Source: Treponema sp. (GTDB taxonomy: Bacteria > Spirochaetota > Spirochaetia > Treponematales > Treponemataceae). From it: 44,278 nucleotides of DNA. The DNA lies in the NCBI GenBank assembly GCA_017645785.1, contig JAGCNW010000011.1, forward strand, positions 1-44,278, written 5' to 3'. Below the pieces are notes generated by a model. The model did no database searches. It had not been told where the DNA came from and saw nothing but the letters and a program-made list of their open reading frames with translations. Both the position numbers and the translations under genes were made by a program. Positions 16,815 through 26,235 of the stretch are shown here, piece after piece (within the stretch, counting starts at the first letter, position 1; every line of letters starts with the position of its first letter).

Positions 16815-17348
16815 ATGCTCGAATCCGCGGATTTTTTAAACAACCAAGCGATTGAACTCACTTCTAAAGGAAACTTTACCGAAGCCATCGCCTGCTATAA
16901 AAGAGCCATCACAATCGAACGCGAAAACCACTTGCTATGGTTCAACTTGGGAATAACATACCAAAAGCAAGGCGACTTGCGTGGAGCCAAGCGCGCCCTC
17001 TTGACCGCCTACGACATGAACCCGGAAGACCAAGAGTCAATCGAACAGCTCGCCATCGTATGCCTTGACCGCAAGGAATTCATCGAGGCGGTTCAGTATT
17101 GCCAAATAGGCCTTGATCAAAATCCCGTCAACTCCCGCTTGTGGAACACCCTGGGCGTGATTTTTTTCAACCAAGAGGAATACGAGAGCGCGGCCGAAGC
17201 CTTTGAGCGCGCGGTCTCCATCAACCCCTACTACTACGACGCGCTTTACAATTTGCGCGACACCTACGACGAGTTGCACAACCAAGCCGGAAAGGCTGTC
17301 TGCCAGGAAAGGCTTTTAAAGCTAAAGGAGCCAAAAGAAGATTTATGA
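16815..17348 (+). CDS. TPR-repeat protein
   Basis: 177 residues made almost entirely of tetratricopeptide repeats, for example FTEAIACYKRAITIERENHLLWFNLG and YESAAEAFERAVSINPYYYDALYNL. There is no signal peptide, so it is a cytoplasmic adaptor by default. GGGGGA precedes the ATG. It starts 14 nt after the polyprenyl synthase and its TGA overlaps the next ATG, so it is in the same operon. Confidence 0.88.
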   Translation: MLESADFLNNQAIELTSKGNFTEAIACYKRAITIERENHLLWFNLGITYQKQGDLRGAKRALLTAYDMNPEDQESIEQLAIVCLDRKEFIEAVQYCQIGLDQNPVNSRLWNTLGVIFFNQEEYESAAEAFERAVSINPYYYDALYNLRDTYDELHNQAGKAVCQERLLKLKEPKEDL

Positions 17349-17764
17349 CGCAAAGCGCCGAAGTGATTTCCGTATCGGAAGACAAAAAAGAAGCCCAAGT
17401 CTGCCCCATCGTAACCGACGCCTGCCTTTCTTGCAAGGAAGGATGCGCGAGGCGCGGAAACCCTTTTGCGGCCGCAAATCCGCAAGGCTTTGACATAAAG
17501 GCCGGCGACCTTGTCCGAATAACGGCCTCCCAAACCGCCGAAAGCGTTCAGGCGATTTTTTCACTGCTGCTTCCAGCCGCTTGCGCGGTCGCGGCCTTTT
17601 TTGCCGCGAACCCGATAAGCCGCGCGCTTTTTCAAAGAGAAAGCGCCGAAGGCTTCAAAGCCTTTTGCGTGTTGATAGGGATTTTAGTTCCAGGAGCGGC
17701 GGTAATGGCGCTGAGCCGCTTTAAAATCAGGCCCAGCAAACCAAACATCGACAAAGTCTTCTAA
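17345..17764 (+). CDS. RseC-like membrane protein
   Basis: 139 residues. Cys-rich N-terminus (CPIVTDACLSCKEGCARRG) followed by a short beta region and two TM helices (about 65-85 and 100-118), which is the layout of SoxR-reducing/RseC proteins. In E. coli RseC promotes sigma-E activity and SoxR reduction, usually beside rnf genes; none is nearby here, though an ECF sigma lies about 4 kb away. The start overlaps the TPR stop (ATGA). The 3' end is 3 bp from convergent cheB. Confidence 0.78.
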   Translation: MTQSAEVISVSEDKKEAQVCPIVTDACLSCKEGCARRGNPFAAANPQGFDIKAGDLVRITASQTAESVQAIFSLLLPAACAVAAFFAANPISRALFQRESAEGFKAFCVLIGILVPGAAVMALSRFKIRPSKPNIDKVF

Positions 17765-17767
17765 CTT

Positions 17768-18958
17768 TTACGCGTGCTCGCGGGCCAAGGCGCTGATTTC
17801 GTCAGCCATCTTCATAAGCGAGACTTGCTTTTGCACGCCGCCCATTTCCCAGCCGACGCGGGGCATTCCGTAAACAATGCTGGACTCTTCGTCCTGTCCC
17901 AAAGTCCAAGAGCCCTGTTTTCTAAGCTCGGCAAGCTCGGCGGCGCCGTCGCGGCCCATTCCGGTCATGATTACGCCAAGAGCGTGGTTCTTGTAAACCT
18001 TGGCCACAGACTCGAACATGACGTCGGCGCTGGGCCTGTGTCCGTTCCTCTGCGCGTCGTGGGTCAAGTGGATAAAGCGCTCGCCGGCGTTTTCCGTCAC
18101 AGTTATGTGGTTGTCGCCGGGCGCGATGTATATTGTCGAAGGCATAATTTTTTCGCCCTCTTCCGCTTCCTTTACAGACAAGGGGCAAATCTTGTCCAAG
18201 CTTTCCGCGAAGGCTTTTGTAAAGCCCTTGGGCATGTGCTGGACAACAAGGATAGGTTGCTTTAAGCGCGGGTCGATCATCTTGAAAACGTCGCGCAAGG
18301 CGTTGGGGCCGCCGGTCGAAATTCCAATCGCGATGACCTCGATGTTTCCGCCCTCTCTTATCGGAGTGACGACAACAGGCTCTTTCTTTTCGACAGTGTT
18401 AAAGCTGAGAATTTGAGCCGGGTCAAGCTTGGGCTTTTGAACGGGCGCGTTTTCGTCGGCCTTTTTGTTGGCGACAAAGGATTCGGCCTTAAGAAGCTTT
18501 CTTTGCTTTTGGAAGAATTCGGGAATGTATGGAATCTTTCCTTGGCGGCGCGCGTACTGGGAGCCGTAAGAGGCCAGCATGTCGATAAGCTGGTCGGCGA
18601 CTTCGGAAATGTCGGCCGAAACTGAACCGGCCGGCTTTGTGATAAAGTCCGCGGCGCCCAATTCCAAGGCTTCCATTGTGACGGCGGCGCCCTTTGTGGC
18701 TACGCTCGAAAGAACAACGACAGGAATCTTGATGCGCTTTTCTTTTCTTGCCCTAAGGAATTCAATGCCGTTCATAACAGGCATCTCAATGTCAAGGACA
18801 ATGATGTCGGGGTTGGTCTCTTCAATCTTTTCCAAAGCCTGCTGGCCGTTGGAAGCCTTGGCGACAACCTTCATTCCTTCCGTTCCGTCTATAATGCGGC
18901 TAATCAGATTTCGCATCAAAGCGGAATCGTCGCAAATCAATACCGAAATGTCATCCAT
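17768..18958 (-). CDS. cheB: Chemotaxis protein-glutamate methylesterase CheB
   Basis: 396 residues. Receiver domain (about 1-125) with DD at 10-11, the phospho-acceptor in IIVLDIEMP and Lys in ITKPAGS. After a longer than usual linker comes the methylesterase domain with the Ser-His-Asp triad in GISTGGP, QHMPKGF and GMGRDGA. It removes methyl groups from chemoreceptors. GAGGGTGG precedes the ATG. It follows cheR by 15 bp and shares its promoter. Confidence 0.96.
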   Translation of the reverse strand: MDDISVLICDDSALMRNLISRIIDGTEGMKVVAKASNGQQALEKIEETNPDIIVLDIEMPVMNGIEFLRARKEKRIKIPVVVLSSVATKGAAVTMEALELGAADFITKPAGSVSADISEVADQLIDMLASYGSQYARRQGKIPYIPEFFQKQRKLLKAESFVANKKADENAPVQKPKLDPAQILSFNTVEKKEPVVVTPIREGGNIEVIAIGISTGGPNALRDVFKMIDPRLKQPILVVQHMPKGFTKAFAESLDKICPLSVKEAEEGEKIMPSTIYIAPGDNHITVTENAGERFIHLTHDAQRNGHRPSADVMFESVAKVYKNHALGVIMTGMGRDGAAELAELRKQGSWTLGQDEESSIVYGMPRVGWEMGGVQKQVSLMKMADEISALAREHA

Positions 18959-18973
18959 TGAAATCCACCCTCG

Positions 18974-19792
18974 CTATTTAAGCTGCTTTTGGTAGAAACA
19001 CGCCCAATCCGTCTTAAGGAATTCAAAGTTGGTCTTCATTCCGAACAAAGACTCGGAGTGGCCAATGAACAAATAAGAATGGGGAGCGAGCGCGTCCCAG
19101 AAATGATTGATTACGCGAAGCTGCGCCGGCTCGTCAAAGTAAATCAATACGTTGCGGCAAAAGACGATGTCCAAGTTGCGCATTCCGCTGTCGTTCTTTA
19201 AGTTGTGGTAGTCAAAGCGAATCGTGTCCATAAGCTCCTTGTTGGCCTGGTAGCCGTCGGGAGTCTTGGTGAAGAAACGCTGCAAGTATTTGTCAGGGAT
19301 TCCACTGATTCTTGCGTTGGGATAAAAGCCCTGCTTTCCGACCATAAGGGATTTGAGCGAAAGGTCCGACGCGGTGATTTGGAATGTGTAAGGCGGAGGC
19401 AAAATGTCCTTTAGAATCATCGCGATTGTGTAAGGCTCTTCGCCTGTGGAGCAACCGGCGCTCCATACTTTTACAACCTTGTTGCCGGTGTTCTTTTTTT
19501 CTTCCAGAATATGGGGAATGACGTAATTGACCAAAGCGTCAAAGTGCGGCTGGTTTCTAAAGAATCTTGTAAGGTTTGTGGTGACCGCGTCCAACATTAT
19601 CTTCATTTCTTCGCGGTTTGAGATTATCAATTTGTAGTAATCGTCAACAGAAGCGAGCTTTTGCTCTCGCAAGCGCTCCTTTAAACGGCTGTCCAACACT
19701 GACCTGTTGGTGGCGGAAAAAGTGATTCCACTTTCGTCGTAGATAGTCTTTCTAAAGCGCTCAAACTGTTCGTCTGTCAATAAATCAGCCAT
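18974..19792 (-). CDS. cheR: Chemotaxis protein methyltransferase CheR
   Basis: 272 residues. N-terminal helical domain, then the SAM domain with KVWSAGCSTGEEPYTIAM and the IVFCRNVLIYFDEPAQ motif. It methylates chemoreceptor Glu residues. I chose MADLLTD at 19792, three codons inside the open frame, since the -10 at 19806-19801 lies 8 nt upstream and overlaps the longer start. No SD, so probably leaderless. It heads a cheR-cheB operon. Confidence 0.96.
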   Translation of the reverse strand: MADLLTDEQFERFRKTIYDESGITFSATNRSVLDSRLKERLREQKLASVDDYYKLIISNREEMKIMLDAVTTNLTRFFRNQPHFDALVNYVIPHILEEKKNTGNKVVKVWSAGCSTGEEPYTIAMILKDILPPPYTFQITASDLSLKSLMVGKQGFYPNARISGIPDKYLQRFFTKTPDGYQANKELMDTIRFDYHNLKNDSGMRNLDIVFCRNVLIYFDEPAQLRVINHFWDALAPHSYLFIGHSESLFGMKTNFEFLKTDWACFYQKQLK

Positions 19793-19800
19793 AATACACA

Positions 19801-19829
19801 ATTATAACGCATATTTAAAAAATTGTAAA
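19801..19829 (-). promoter_or_regulatory. cheR-cheB promoter, leaderless type
   Basis: Minus strand TTTACA (19829-19824), 17 bp, TATAAT (19806-19801), then 8 nt to ATG. It is sigma70-like; no sigma28 (FliA) promoter is visible. Confidence 0.75.
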
Positions 19830-19890
19830 TCAAAATTTGAAAGAATTTTCAATCTTCCTTTTTCCGCCAAAAAGGCAAAAAGGTCCTTTT

Positions 19891-21444
19891 TCAGTCCAAA
19901 ACGCCGGTCAATTTCCTTAGGTCCACCGCCTCCGCAACGTGCTCCTCCGTGATTTTCTGGCTGCCTTCCATGTCGGCAATGGTCCGAGCGATTTTTTTGC
20001 AAGAGGCCAAGGCCCTGGGCGAAAAGTCGTAGCGGGAGGCCGCGGCCGTCAAGAGGCGGTCCGCTCCGCTTTCGAGGGGGCAAAAAACTTGAATTTCCTC
20101 AGGCCTCATGCGGGAATTTCGGTAGATTCCCCGCTCTCTTTGGGCTTTCACAGCCCTCGCGATTGGCAGCCTCAAGTCTTGGGTTGACCATAAGGCCGCG
20201 GCCTCCTCGTCTTGGTCGGGAATGTCAACCTTGACCCGCAAGTCAATTCTATCCAACAGGGGCGCGGAAAACTTTTTCCAGTAAAGCTCTACGGAACGCA
20301 AGGAACAAAGGCAAATTTTCTTTTGGGAACCGTAATTACCGCAGGGACAAGGATTTGAGGCCATCAAAAGCTGAAAATTTGCCGGATAGACGGCTGTCCG
20401 ACCCGCCCTGTTCAAGGAGATTTTTTGGCTTTCCAAGGGAACGCGGAGCATTTGAAGAACGCTGGACTTGAATTCCGCCGCCTCGTCCAAGAAAAGGACT
20501 CCGTTATGGGCAAGGGAAACTTCGCCCGGCCTGCAATGGCTCCCTCCTCCGCAAAGGCCCTCAAGGCTCGCGCTCATGTGGGGCTGCCTAAAGGGAGCGG
20601 TACGCAACAAGCCTTGACCCGGCGGCATCAAGCCCGCGATGGAATGGACGCGGGTGACGCTTTGGGCTTCCGAAGCCGTAAGCAAGGGAAGAAGGGACGG
20701 AAATCGCTGCAAAATCAAGCTTTTTCCGCAACCGGGAGGGCCAAAGGCCAGCAAATTGTGGCCGCCCGCCGCGGCGATAGCGCAAGCCCGCACCAAATCC
20801 TTTTGGCCTGCGACATCCTCAAAGCCAGAGCCGTCGTACACAGGAGGAAACAAAACGCCGTCAACCTTCACGCTCCCCTTTGGAACGGAATCCAAGCCGA
20901 CGGATTCAGGCGCTTCGGAAAAGAGCTTTTCCGAAAAAAGCGCTTCAAAGGCCTCGCGCAAATTGGACGCGCCAAAGACCTTCATTCCCAAGACTTCCCT
21001 AGCCTCGTTGGCGTTGGCTTTTGGAACCAGGCAATATTCGATGCCCGCCGCCTTGGCGCTGGAAGCCGCCGCGTGAACCGCCCTGACTGGCCTCAAGGCC
21101 CCGTAAAGCTCCAGCTCCCCCAAGACCAAGACGCTTGGAAGCTCCAACTTTTCGGGACAAAAGCCTTCTTGCCCGGAAGCGTAAAGGACTCCTAAAGCCA
21201 CCGAAAGGTCAAAGCCCGCGCCCTCCTTTTTTAGGTCGGCCGGCGAAAGGCTTATCAAGACCCGCTCCTGCGGAAAGTCAAAGCCGGAATTTCTTATGGC
21301 GCTTTTCATCCGCTCGCGGCTTTCCCTTACCGCTCCGTCGGCCAAGCCCACAATGTCAATCGCGGGAATGCCCCGCCGGATGTCAACCTCAACCGAAACC
21401 AAGGAACCTTCGTATCCGAAGGGGCTGAAAGAATAGATTTTCAT
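19891..21444 (-). CDS. comM: ComM/YifB family Mg-chelatase-like AAA+ ATPase
   Basis: 517 residues. An N-terminal Lon-like fold (SPFGYEGSLVSVEVDIRRGIP), then an AAA+ module with Walker A GPPGCGKS and Walker B GVLFLDEAAEF, then a Cys cluster CPCGNYGSQKKICLC and a C-terminal helical region. ComM is a helicase promoting branch migration in natural transformation; YifB family members are widespread in non-competent bacteria, so the role here is open. SD GAGGTGA. Confidence 0.9.
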   Translation of the reverse strand: MKIYSFSPFGYEGSLVSVEVDIRRGIPAIDIVGLADGAVRESRERMKSAIRNSGFDFPQERVLISLSPADLKKEGAGFDLSVALGVLYASGQEGFCPEKLELPSVLVLGELELYGALRPVRAVHAAASSAKAAGIEYCLVPKANANEAREVLGMKVFGASNLREAFEALFSEKLFSEAPESVGLDSVPKGSVKVDGVLFPPVYDGSGFEDVAGQKDLVRACAIAAAGGHNLLAFGPPGCGKSLILQRFPSLLPLLTASEAQSVTRVHSIAGLMPPGQGLLRTAPFRQPHMSASLEGLCGGGSHCRPGEVSLAHNGVLFLDEAAEFKSSVLQMLRVPLESQKISLNRAGRTAVYPANFQLLMASNPCPCGNYGSQKKICLCSLRSVELYWKKFSAPLLDRIDLRVKVDIPDQDEEAAALWSTQDLRLPIARAVKAQRERGIYRNSRMRPEEIQVFCPLESGADRLLTAAASRYDFSPRALASCKKIARTIADMEGSQKITEEHVAEAVDLRKLTGVLD

Positions 21445-21502
21445 AAAATTTCACCTCAGCCATAAGGTAGAAATTTTTATCGAGATTTTGGCTTTTTTTT
21501 TG

Positions 21503-21552
21503 GAAAAAAATGAAAAATTCGCGCTTTTTTTCTAAAAAAAGGGCGAATTTTC
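21503..21552 (-). terminator. Terminator of the PHP gene
   Basis: Two bases past the stop, the minus strand forms a stem of GAAAATTCGC with GCGAATTTTTC enclosing CTTTTTTT/AAAAAAAG, followed by a T-rich tract. Confidence 0.75.
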
Positions 21553-21553
21553 G

Positions 21554-22405
21554 TCAAAGGCGGGGCAAAAGCTCCTCAAAGTAAAAGCGGTCGTCAATTT
21601 TGTAGCCGCCGGCCGTTCTGCCGAGCTTTCTGTCGCCGCGAACGTTCGGCCCGTGATAGTCGCTTCCGGCCGTCACAAAGAAGCCCATTTCGCGGGCCAT
21701 TTTTTCAAGGCGGCGGCAGTCGTTTTCCTTGGCTCCGGGATGCCAGGCTTCCAAGCCTTGCACTCCGGCGTCCTTTATTCCCCGCAAAACTTCCTCGATT
21801 TTTCCCCAGCCCACGTAAAGCGAAAGCGGATGGGCTATCACAGGAAGGCCGCCGGAATCCAAGATCGCCTTGACCGCCTGAGTCAAGTCCGCTCCCTCAA
21901 AGTCCACAAAAAAAGGCGTTCCGTTTGAAAGATACTTGTCAAAGGCCTTTTGCCGGTTTTTGACTATGCCCTTTTGAACCATGTAAGCGGCTATATGGGG
22001 GCGGCCCAAAGAGTCCTCGGCGTGAAAGGCGGTCTGCGCCCTGGCGAATTCCTCGTAATTTACGTCCAGCCCGTCGTTTTCCAGGGCGGCGAAAATCTTC
22101 TTGTTGCGCTCGACTCGGCTGTCCTTAAGAGCCTTTGCCAAGGCCTTCATCGAGGCCGAAATTTCCTTGAGCCCCAAGCCCAAAAGATGAAATTCGCCCG
22201 TAGGCCACTCTATGTTCAACTCAATTCCGGGCACAAAGATTAGGCCGGCCTTTTTTGCCGCCGCAGCCGCCTCTTCCAAGCCGTCAAGCGTATCGTGGTC
22301 GGTCAAGGCCAAAACGGAAAGGCCGCTTTCTTTCGCCGAAAAAACCAGCTCTGACGGGCTTTTTTCGCCGTCGGACGCTGTTGAATGAGTGTGCAAGTCA
22401 ACCAT
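21554..22405 (-). CDS. PHP-domain phosphoesterase (RNase AM-like)
   Basis: 283 residues. All PHP metal motifs are visible: HTHSTASDG, LTDHDTLDG, PGIELN, FHLLGLG, VIAHP and GSDYHG. Relatives such as YciV/TrpH hydrolyse 3',5'-nucleoside bisphosphates or trim rRNA 5' ends. I start at MVDLHTH (22405), since the 17 extra codons upstream contain its own -10 (TATAGT ends 6 nt before). Leaderless type, no SD. Confidence 0.9.
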   Translation of the reverse strand: MVDLHTHSTASDGEKSPSELVFSAKESGLSVLALTDHDTLDGLEEAAAAAKKAGLIFVPGIELNIEWPTGEFHLLGLGLKEISASMKALAKALKDSRVERNKKIFAALENDGLDVNYEEFARAQTAFHAEDSLGRPHIAAYMVQKGIVKNRQKAFDKYLSNGTPFFVDFEGADLTQAVKAILDSGGLPVIAHPLSLYVGWGKIEEVLRGIKDAGVQGLEAWHPGAKENDCRRLEKMAREMGFFVTAGSDYHGPNVRGDRKLGRTAGGYKIDDRFYFEELLPRL

Positions 22406-22411
22406 TTTTCC

Positions 22412-22440
22412 ACTATAGCGCAATAACAAGTCCCCCGCAA
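22412..22440 (-). promoter_or_regulatory. PHP gene promoter, leaderless type, with hairpin at -35
   Basis: Minus strand TTGCGG (22440-22435), 17 bp, TATAGT (22417-22412), 6 nt to ATG. The -35 lies in a perfect palindrome CCCCCGC-AA-GCGGGGG (22432-22447), which could be an operator or a cruciform between the divergent genes. Confidence 0.6.
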
Positions 22441-22508
22441 GCGGGGGCCTTTGCAATTATTTTTGGGATTTTTATAAAAAAAATGTAGATTTTTTTTTAA
22501 AATTGCGC

Positions 22509-22521
22509 TATAATGTATAAT
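22509..22521 (+). promoter_or_regulatory. Probable -10 of the cyclic-nucleotide-binding regulator
   Basis: Two overlapping -10 options: TATAAT at 22509-22514 and TATAAT at 22516-22521. Neither has a good -35 at 17 bp (TAGATT or a T-run). The leader is about 30-40 nt and contains GACGAGG before the ATG. No CRP-type site was recognised. Confidence 0.4.
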
Positions 22522-22557
22522 TAAACCGTGATTATCACAAAATAGGACGAGGAAAAA

Positions 22558-23796
22558 ATGCCCAAGGCGGTTCAATATAACAAAGGCTCCATCATTTACT
22601 TTGAAAATGACAAGGACGAAAGAATATTCATTCTCCAAAAAGGCGTGGTTATTTTAACCACAACAGACACTGACACTGGCGCGACCGAAACCCAGCAATT
22701 GTCAAACGGAGAATTCTTTGGAGTCAAATCAGCGCTAGGCCACTTTCCTCGCGAAGAAACAGCCACTGTCTTGCAAGACGCGGTTGCCGTCTCCATGACG
22801 GTTCCTGAATTTGAAAACATTTTCAGCAACAACAAGCAAGTAGTTTACAAAATGCTCCGCGTATTTTCCGGCCAGTTGCGCCAGGTTCACAAAAAGACGC
22901 AGGCGCTCTTGCAAAACGACAACGACACAAACCAACAGGGCGGTATGTTCGCGGTGGCCAAGAGTTTTTACGACGACCAAAACTACCGCGCCTGCTGCGA
23001 CGTTTGCATAAAATATTTGACCCACTTCCCCACCGCCTACGACAAGGACCAGGTGGCCAAGCTTTACGCGGACTCAAAGCTTAGATTTGAAAAGCTTTCC
23101 AAAAAGCAGGAGACGGCGGCGGCCTCGGCAGCCAACTATTCCGGCGCGCTAAAGCAGTTCATGCTTCCGGCCTTTGAGCGCTTCCAAAAGAAGTACGAAA
23201 ACGAACAAGTCATCATTTGCGAATTTGAGCCGGGCGACTCTTTCTACTTGATTCAAAGCGGAGAGGTTCAGCTGGTCAAATGCATAAACGGCGTAAAGAA
23301 AAACCTTGACATACTCAAGCCCGGAGAATTCTTTGGCGAAATGGCGATTTTGGACAATTCGCCCCGAAGCGCCACTTGCATGGCCATCGGGCCGGTGGAA
23401 TGCCTGGAATTCAACAAGGCAAACTTTGAGGTCTTGGTTACAGGCAACCCGCAAATCGCTATTTTGCTGCTTAAGATTTTCTGCAAGCGCATTTACGACC
23501 AAAAGCGCCGCCTCAAGATTTTGACTATAAAGGACAACACAGCCCGCGTCGCCGACACATTCTGCATGTTCGACGAAATGAATCCCGCGGCCAAGCCCAA
23601 CGAAAAGAGCCGCCGCTTCAACGTAACCCAAGCGGACGTCGCAAGCTGGTCAGGACTCCCCTTGCAAGTCGTCCAGGAAGAAATTCACAAATTCGCCTCA
23701 AGTGGAAAGCTTCAGACTTTTGACACATACATGATTGTAAACAACATCAACGATATGAAGCGCACCGTAGAATTCAAGAGCGTTCAGCGCAAGTAG
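22558..23796 (+). CDS. Double cyclic-nucleotide-binding protein with CRP-like HTH
   Basis: 412 residues. First cNMP-binding fold at about 5-115, with a degenerate phosphate cassette (FFGVKSALGHFPREETATV). A linker follows, then a second fold at about 205-320 with a canonical cassette FGEMAILDNSPRSATCMA. The C-terminal ~70 residues look like a CRP winged helix (NVTQADVASWSGLPLQVVQEEI). Probably a cAMP or c-di-nucleotide responsive regulator; ligand unknown. SD GAGG. The TAG stop is the first codon of repeat copy 2. Confidence 0.82.
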   Translation: MPKAVQYNKGSIIYFENDKDERIFILQKGVVILTTTDTDTGATETQQLSNGEFFGVKSALGHFPREETATVLQDAVAVSMTVPEFENIFSNNKQVVYKMLRVFSGQLRQVHKKTQALLQNDNDTNQQGGMFAVAKSFYDDQNYRACCDVCIKYLTHFPTAYDKDQVAKLYADSKLRFEKLSKKQETAAASAANYSGALKQFMLPAFERFQKKYENEQVIICEFEPGDSFYLIQSGEVQLVKCINGVKKNLDILKPGEFFGEMAILDNSPRSATCMAIGPVECLEFNKANFEVLVTGNPQIAILLLKIFCKRIYDQKRRLKILTIKDNTARVADTFCMFDEMNPAAKPNEKSRRFNVTQADVASWSGLPLQVVQEEIHKFASSGKLQTFDTYMIVNNINDMKRTVEFKSVQRK

Positions 23797-23899
23797 GAAC
23801 GCGTCAAGGCACGCTCCGCTTAAAGCCTTGACACGTTCCTTTTACGGCGCGATTAAATTATCGCGCCGCAATAGTCGCAATCAAATTATCGCGCCGCAA
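23794..23899 (+). repeat. TAGGAACG palindromic element, copy 2, with partial duplication
   Basis: Same two-hairpin layout as copy 1: TAGGAACG, GTCAAGGC/GCCTTGAC stem, CGTTCCTTTT, then GGCGCGA/TCGCGCC and GCAATAG at 23874. The tail AATTATCGCGCCGCAA is repeated at 23884-23899. The first hairpin is a likely terminator for the cNMP-binding gene. Confidence 0.85.
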
Positions 23900-23903
23900 A
23901 AAA

Positions 23904-24773
23904 TCACTGAAAGGAATCGCCTGTCGGGTGTTCCTGCTTCCACTTTTTGCACTTTTCAAGCAAGACTTCCTTTACCTTGTCAGTGACTGTCATGTAAATT
24001 CTTTCGCGCACTTTTTCGGCGATGGATTCGTCAAGACCCTGCTGGCCGTTTGACTTTAGCATAACATAAACTTGCAAAAATTTTCCGCCGTCCAAAGCGC
24101 GCTGGATCATAAGGTTTGCCGGAACCTTAAAGCGAAAGCCCTTGAAGGTTATAGTGACTTCGTCGATGTTCGTGTAAAGAGGAATGTCAGGGAACGTATA
24201 GTTGGGATCTGGTATGAAAGAAAAATGGCTTACCGAAATGTCGGACACGCGGCCCTTTACGACAACGCCTTGATAAATAAAGTTGGCCGAACAAGAGGAG
24301 TCGCATATCGCGCGGACGTTCTTTCGGCGGCCGCACGCTTGGTTTGCGAACATAACCTTGTCTATAATGCCAAAGTTTTTTTCCTTGTTGTACTCAAGCT
24401 CAATGCAGCCGCACTGAAGGCCCAAGTCGAACAAGTAATATTTTTCAAGAGAGGCCTTTTGGTCGGGAGTCTTTCCTTTTGCGTAGAGAACTCCGATAAG
24501 GGCCTTTTCTTGAAATTCGCCTTGAATGTATTTTATGAACTTGGCCCAGTCGACGCCAACGTCGGCGTCAATAAAGAAGAAGAGAATAGAATCCGGGCAA
24601 GTCTCGACGATAATCTTGACTTGCGTGTAAATCGGATAAAAGCGAAAGTCCCTTATTATGTAAGCCTCGTAGCCTCTCGCCAAAAAGTCTCCTAAATAAG
24701 ACTCTGGCAAGAAGGTCACGTCCGGCGCGATAAAAAAAGTTTTTCGTCCTTCTATCTCTGTCTTGGCGTCCAC
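23904..24773 (-). CDS. PilZ-like domain protein
   Basis: 289 residues, soluble. The N-terminal ~140 residues form an unrecognised alpha/beta domain (receiver-like strands such as SILFFFIDADVG). From about 147 a PilZ-like domain begins with GRRKNVR, followed by GRVSDISVSHFSF, which matches the RxxxR and D/NxSxxG c-di-GMP-binding pattern with the terminal Gly replaced. GTG start, with GGGGG before it and only 12 nt after the oadB stop, so it is likely in the oad operon. c-di-GMP binding is inference. Confidence 0.65.
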   Translation of the reverse strand: MDAKTEIEGRKTFFIAPDVTFLPESYLGDFLARGYEAYIIRDFRFYPIYTQVKIIVETCPDSILFFFIDADVGVDWAKFIKYIQGEFQEKALIGVLYAKGKTPDQKASLEKYYLFDLGLQCGCIELEYNKEKNFGIIDKVMFANQACGRRKNVRAICDSSCSANFIYQGVVVKGRVSDISVSHFSFIPDPNYTFPDIPLYTNIDEVTITFKGFRFKVPANLMIQRALDGGKFLQVYVMLKSNGQQGLDESIAEKVRERIYMTVTDKVKEVLLEKCKKWKQEHPTGDSFQ

Positions 24774-24785
24774 TAAAGCCCCCGC

Positions 24786-26225
24786 TTACATTCCGTAAGT
24801 GGCGATGAAAACGCCGGCGGCGATCGCGGTTCCGATTACGCCGGAGACGTTGGGGCCCATCGCGTGCATCAAGATAAAGTTTGAAGGATCGTATTCCAAG
24901 CCAACCTTGTTTGAAACGCGCGCGGCCATCGGAACGGCGGACACACCCGCGCTTCCGATAAGGGGATTGATTTTCTTTTTGAGGAACAAGTTCATAATCT
25001 TTGCCATGACAAGGCCGCCGGCTGTGGCTACGCAGAAGGCAACCAAGCCAAGGATTATGATTCCGATTGACTTTGAGTTGATGATCTTTTCGGGAGTCAT
25101 TTGGCTTCCTACTCCGAGCGAAAGCAAAATCGAAACGATGTTCATCAATTCGTTTTCCATTGTTTTGGAAAGGCGCTCTACAACTCCGCACTGTTTTACA
25201 AAGTTTCCGAAAGCCAACATTCCGATAAGGGGAGCGGCCGGCGGCAAGAGCAAGATTGTGATCACCAAAAGCATCATCGGGAATAAAACTTTTTCAGTCT
25301 TGCTGACGGGGCGCTGCTGCTCCATCTTTATCTTGCGCTCTTTTTCTGTCGTCAAAGCCTTCATGATCGGAGGCTGGATCATCGGAACAAGCGCCATGTA
25401 AGAATAGGCCGCGACGGCGATTACCGCCATCATGTGGGGAGCGAGCTTACCGGAAACGTAAATGCTGGTCGGGCCGTCGGCGCCGCCGATGATGGCGATG
25501 GCCGAAGCTTCCATCATGTTGTAGTCAACGTTGATTCCGGGAATCATGTTCATAAGGGCGACGCCGAAGAGCGTGAAGAACACTCCAAACTGCGCCGCGC
25601 CTCCAAGAAGCGCCATCTTTGGGTTTGCAATAAGCGGGCCGAAGTCGGTCATCGCTCCGATTCCCATAAAGATTAGCATCGGGAAGAATTCGTTTCCAAC
25701 GCCCGCGCTGTAAATGATGTGAAGCATTCCGTGCGGCGCGTCTCCCATTCCCGCTCCGGGAATGTTTACCAAAATCGTTCCGAAGCCGATCGGGATAAGC
25801 AAGAGGGGCTCAAAGCCCTTTCCGACCGCCAGATAAACGATTAAGAAACCGATTGCAATCATAAAAAGCTTTTGCCAGCCGGGAACAACCACGTCGGCAA
25901 AGGGATCGGCGGCTTCCGCCTTAAGCTCGGCGGCCTTCTCCGCTTTTTCGGCGGCGACTTCCGCGGCTGTGGGCGTGTGGATGATTTTGTAAATGCCTGT
26001 GTTCTTCCAAATGTTCATAAGGAAGGCTTGAACGCTGATGTTGGGAACTTTTTCGGAACCCTTGATCACGCGCTTGAGGCCAGTTCCTGTTGAGTATGAG
26101 GATGTCGCCGCTCCTTCGCTTTGGGCCTTGACAACAGGCTTTACGAAGAAGGAGACGGCCATCGCGACGAACATAATCGCGAATGTGGCCTTTATGATTT
26201 GAGCTTTATTGCGAGTCATTTCCAT
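24786..26225 (-). CDS. oadB: Oxaloacetate decarboxylase beta subunit, Na+ pump
   Basis: 479 residues, membrane-integral. It couples decarboxylation of enzyme-bound carboxybiotin to Na+ export. Seen: the family segments [35 protein letters not shown] and the end [20 protein letters not shown]. It has a longer N-terminus than most OadB, with a TM at about 11-32, a polar stretch and an Ala/Glu-rich linker before the core. Starts 10 bp after oadA. Confidence 0.95.
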   Translation of the reverse strand: MEMTRNKAQIIKATFAIMFVAMAVSFFVKPVVKAQSEGAATSSYSTGTGLKRVIKGSEKVPNISVQAFLMNIWKNTGIYKIIHTPTAAEVAAEKAEKAAELKAEAADPFADVVVPGWQKLFMIAIGFLIVYLAVGKGFEPLLLIPIGFGTILVNIPGAGMGDAPHGMLHIIYSAGVGNEFFPMLIFMGIGAMTDFGPLIANPKMALLGGAAQFGVFFTLFGVALMNMIPGINVDYNMMEASAIAIIGGADGPTSIYVSGKLAPHMMAVIAVAAYSYMALVPMIQPPIMKALTTEKERKIKMEQQRPVSKTEKVLFPMMLLVITILLLPPAAPLIGMLAFGNFVKQCGVVERLSKTMENELMNIVSILLSLGVGSQMTPEKIINSKSIGIIILGLVAFCVATAGGLVMAKIMNLFLKKKINPLIGSAGVSAVPMAARVSNKVGLEYDPSNFILMHAMGPNVSGVIGTAIAAGVFIATYGM

Positions 26226-26235
26226 TTTGCTTTCC

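Noticed and set aside
20425..21195. 256-codon plus-strand ORF inside comM
   Set aside because: Complement of a clear ComM coding region, no SD and no recognisable motif.
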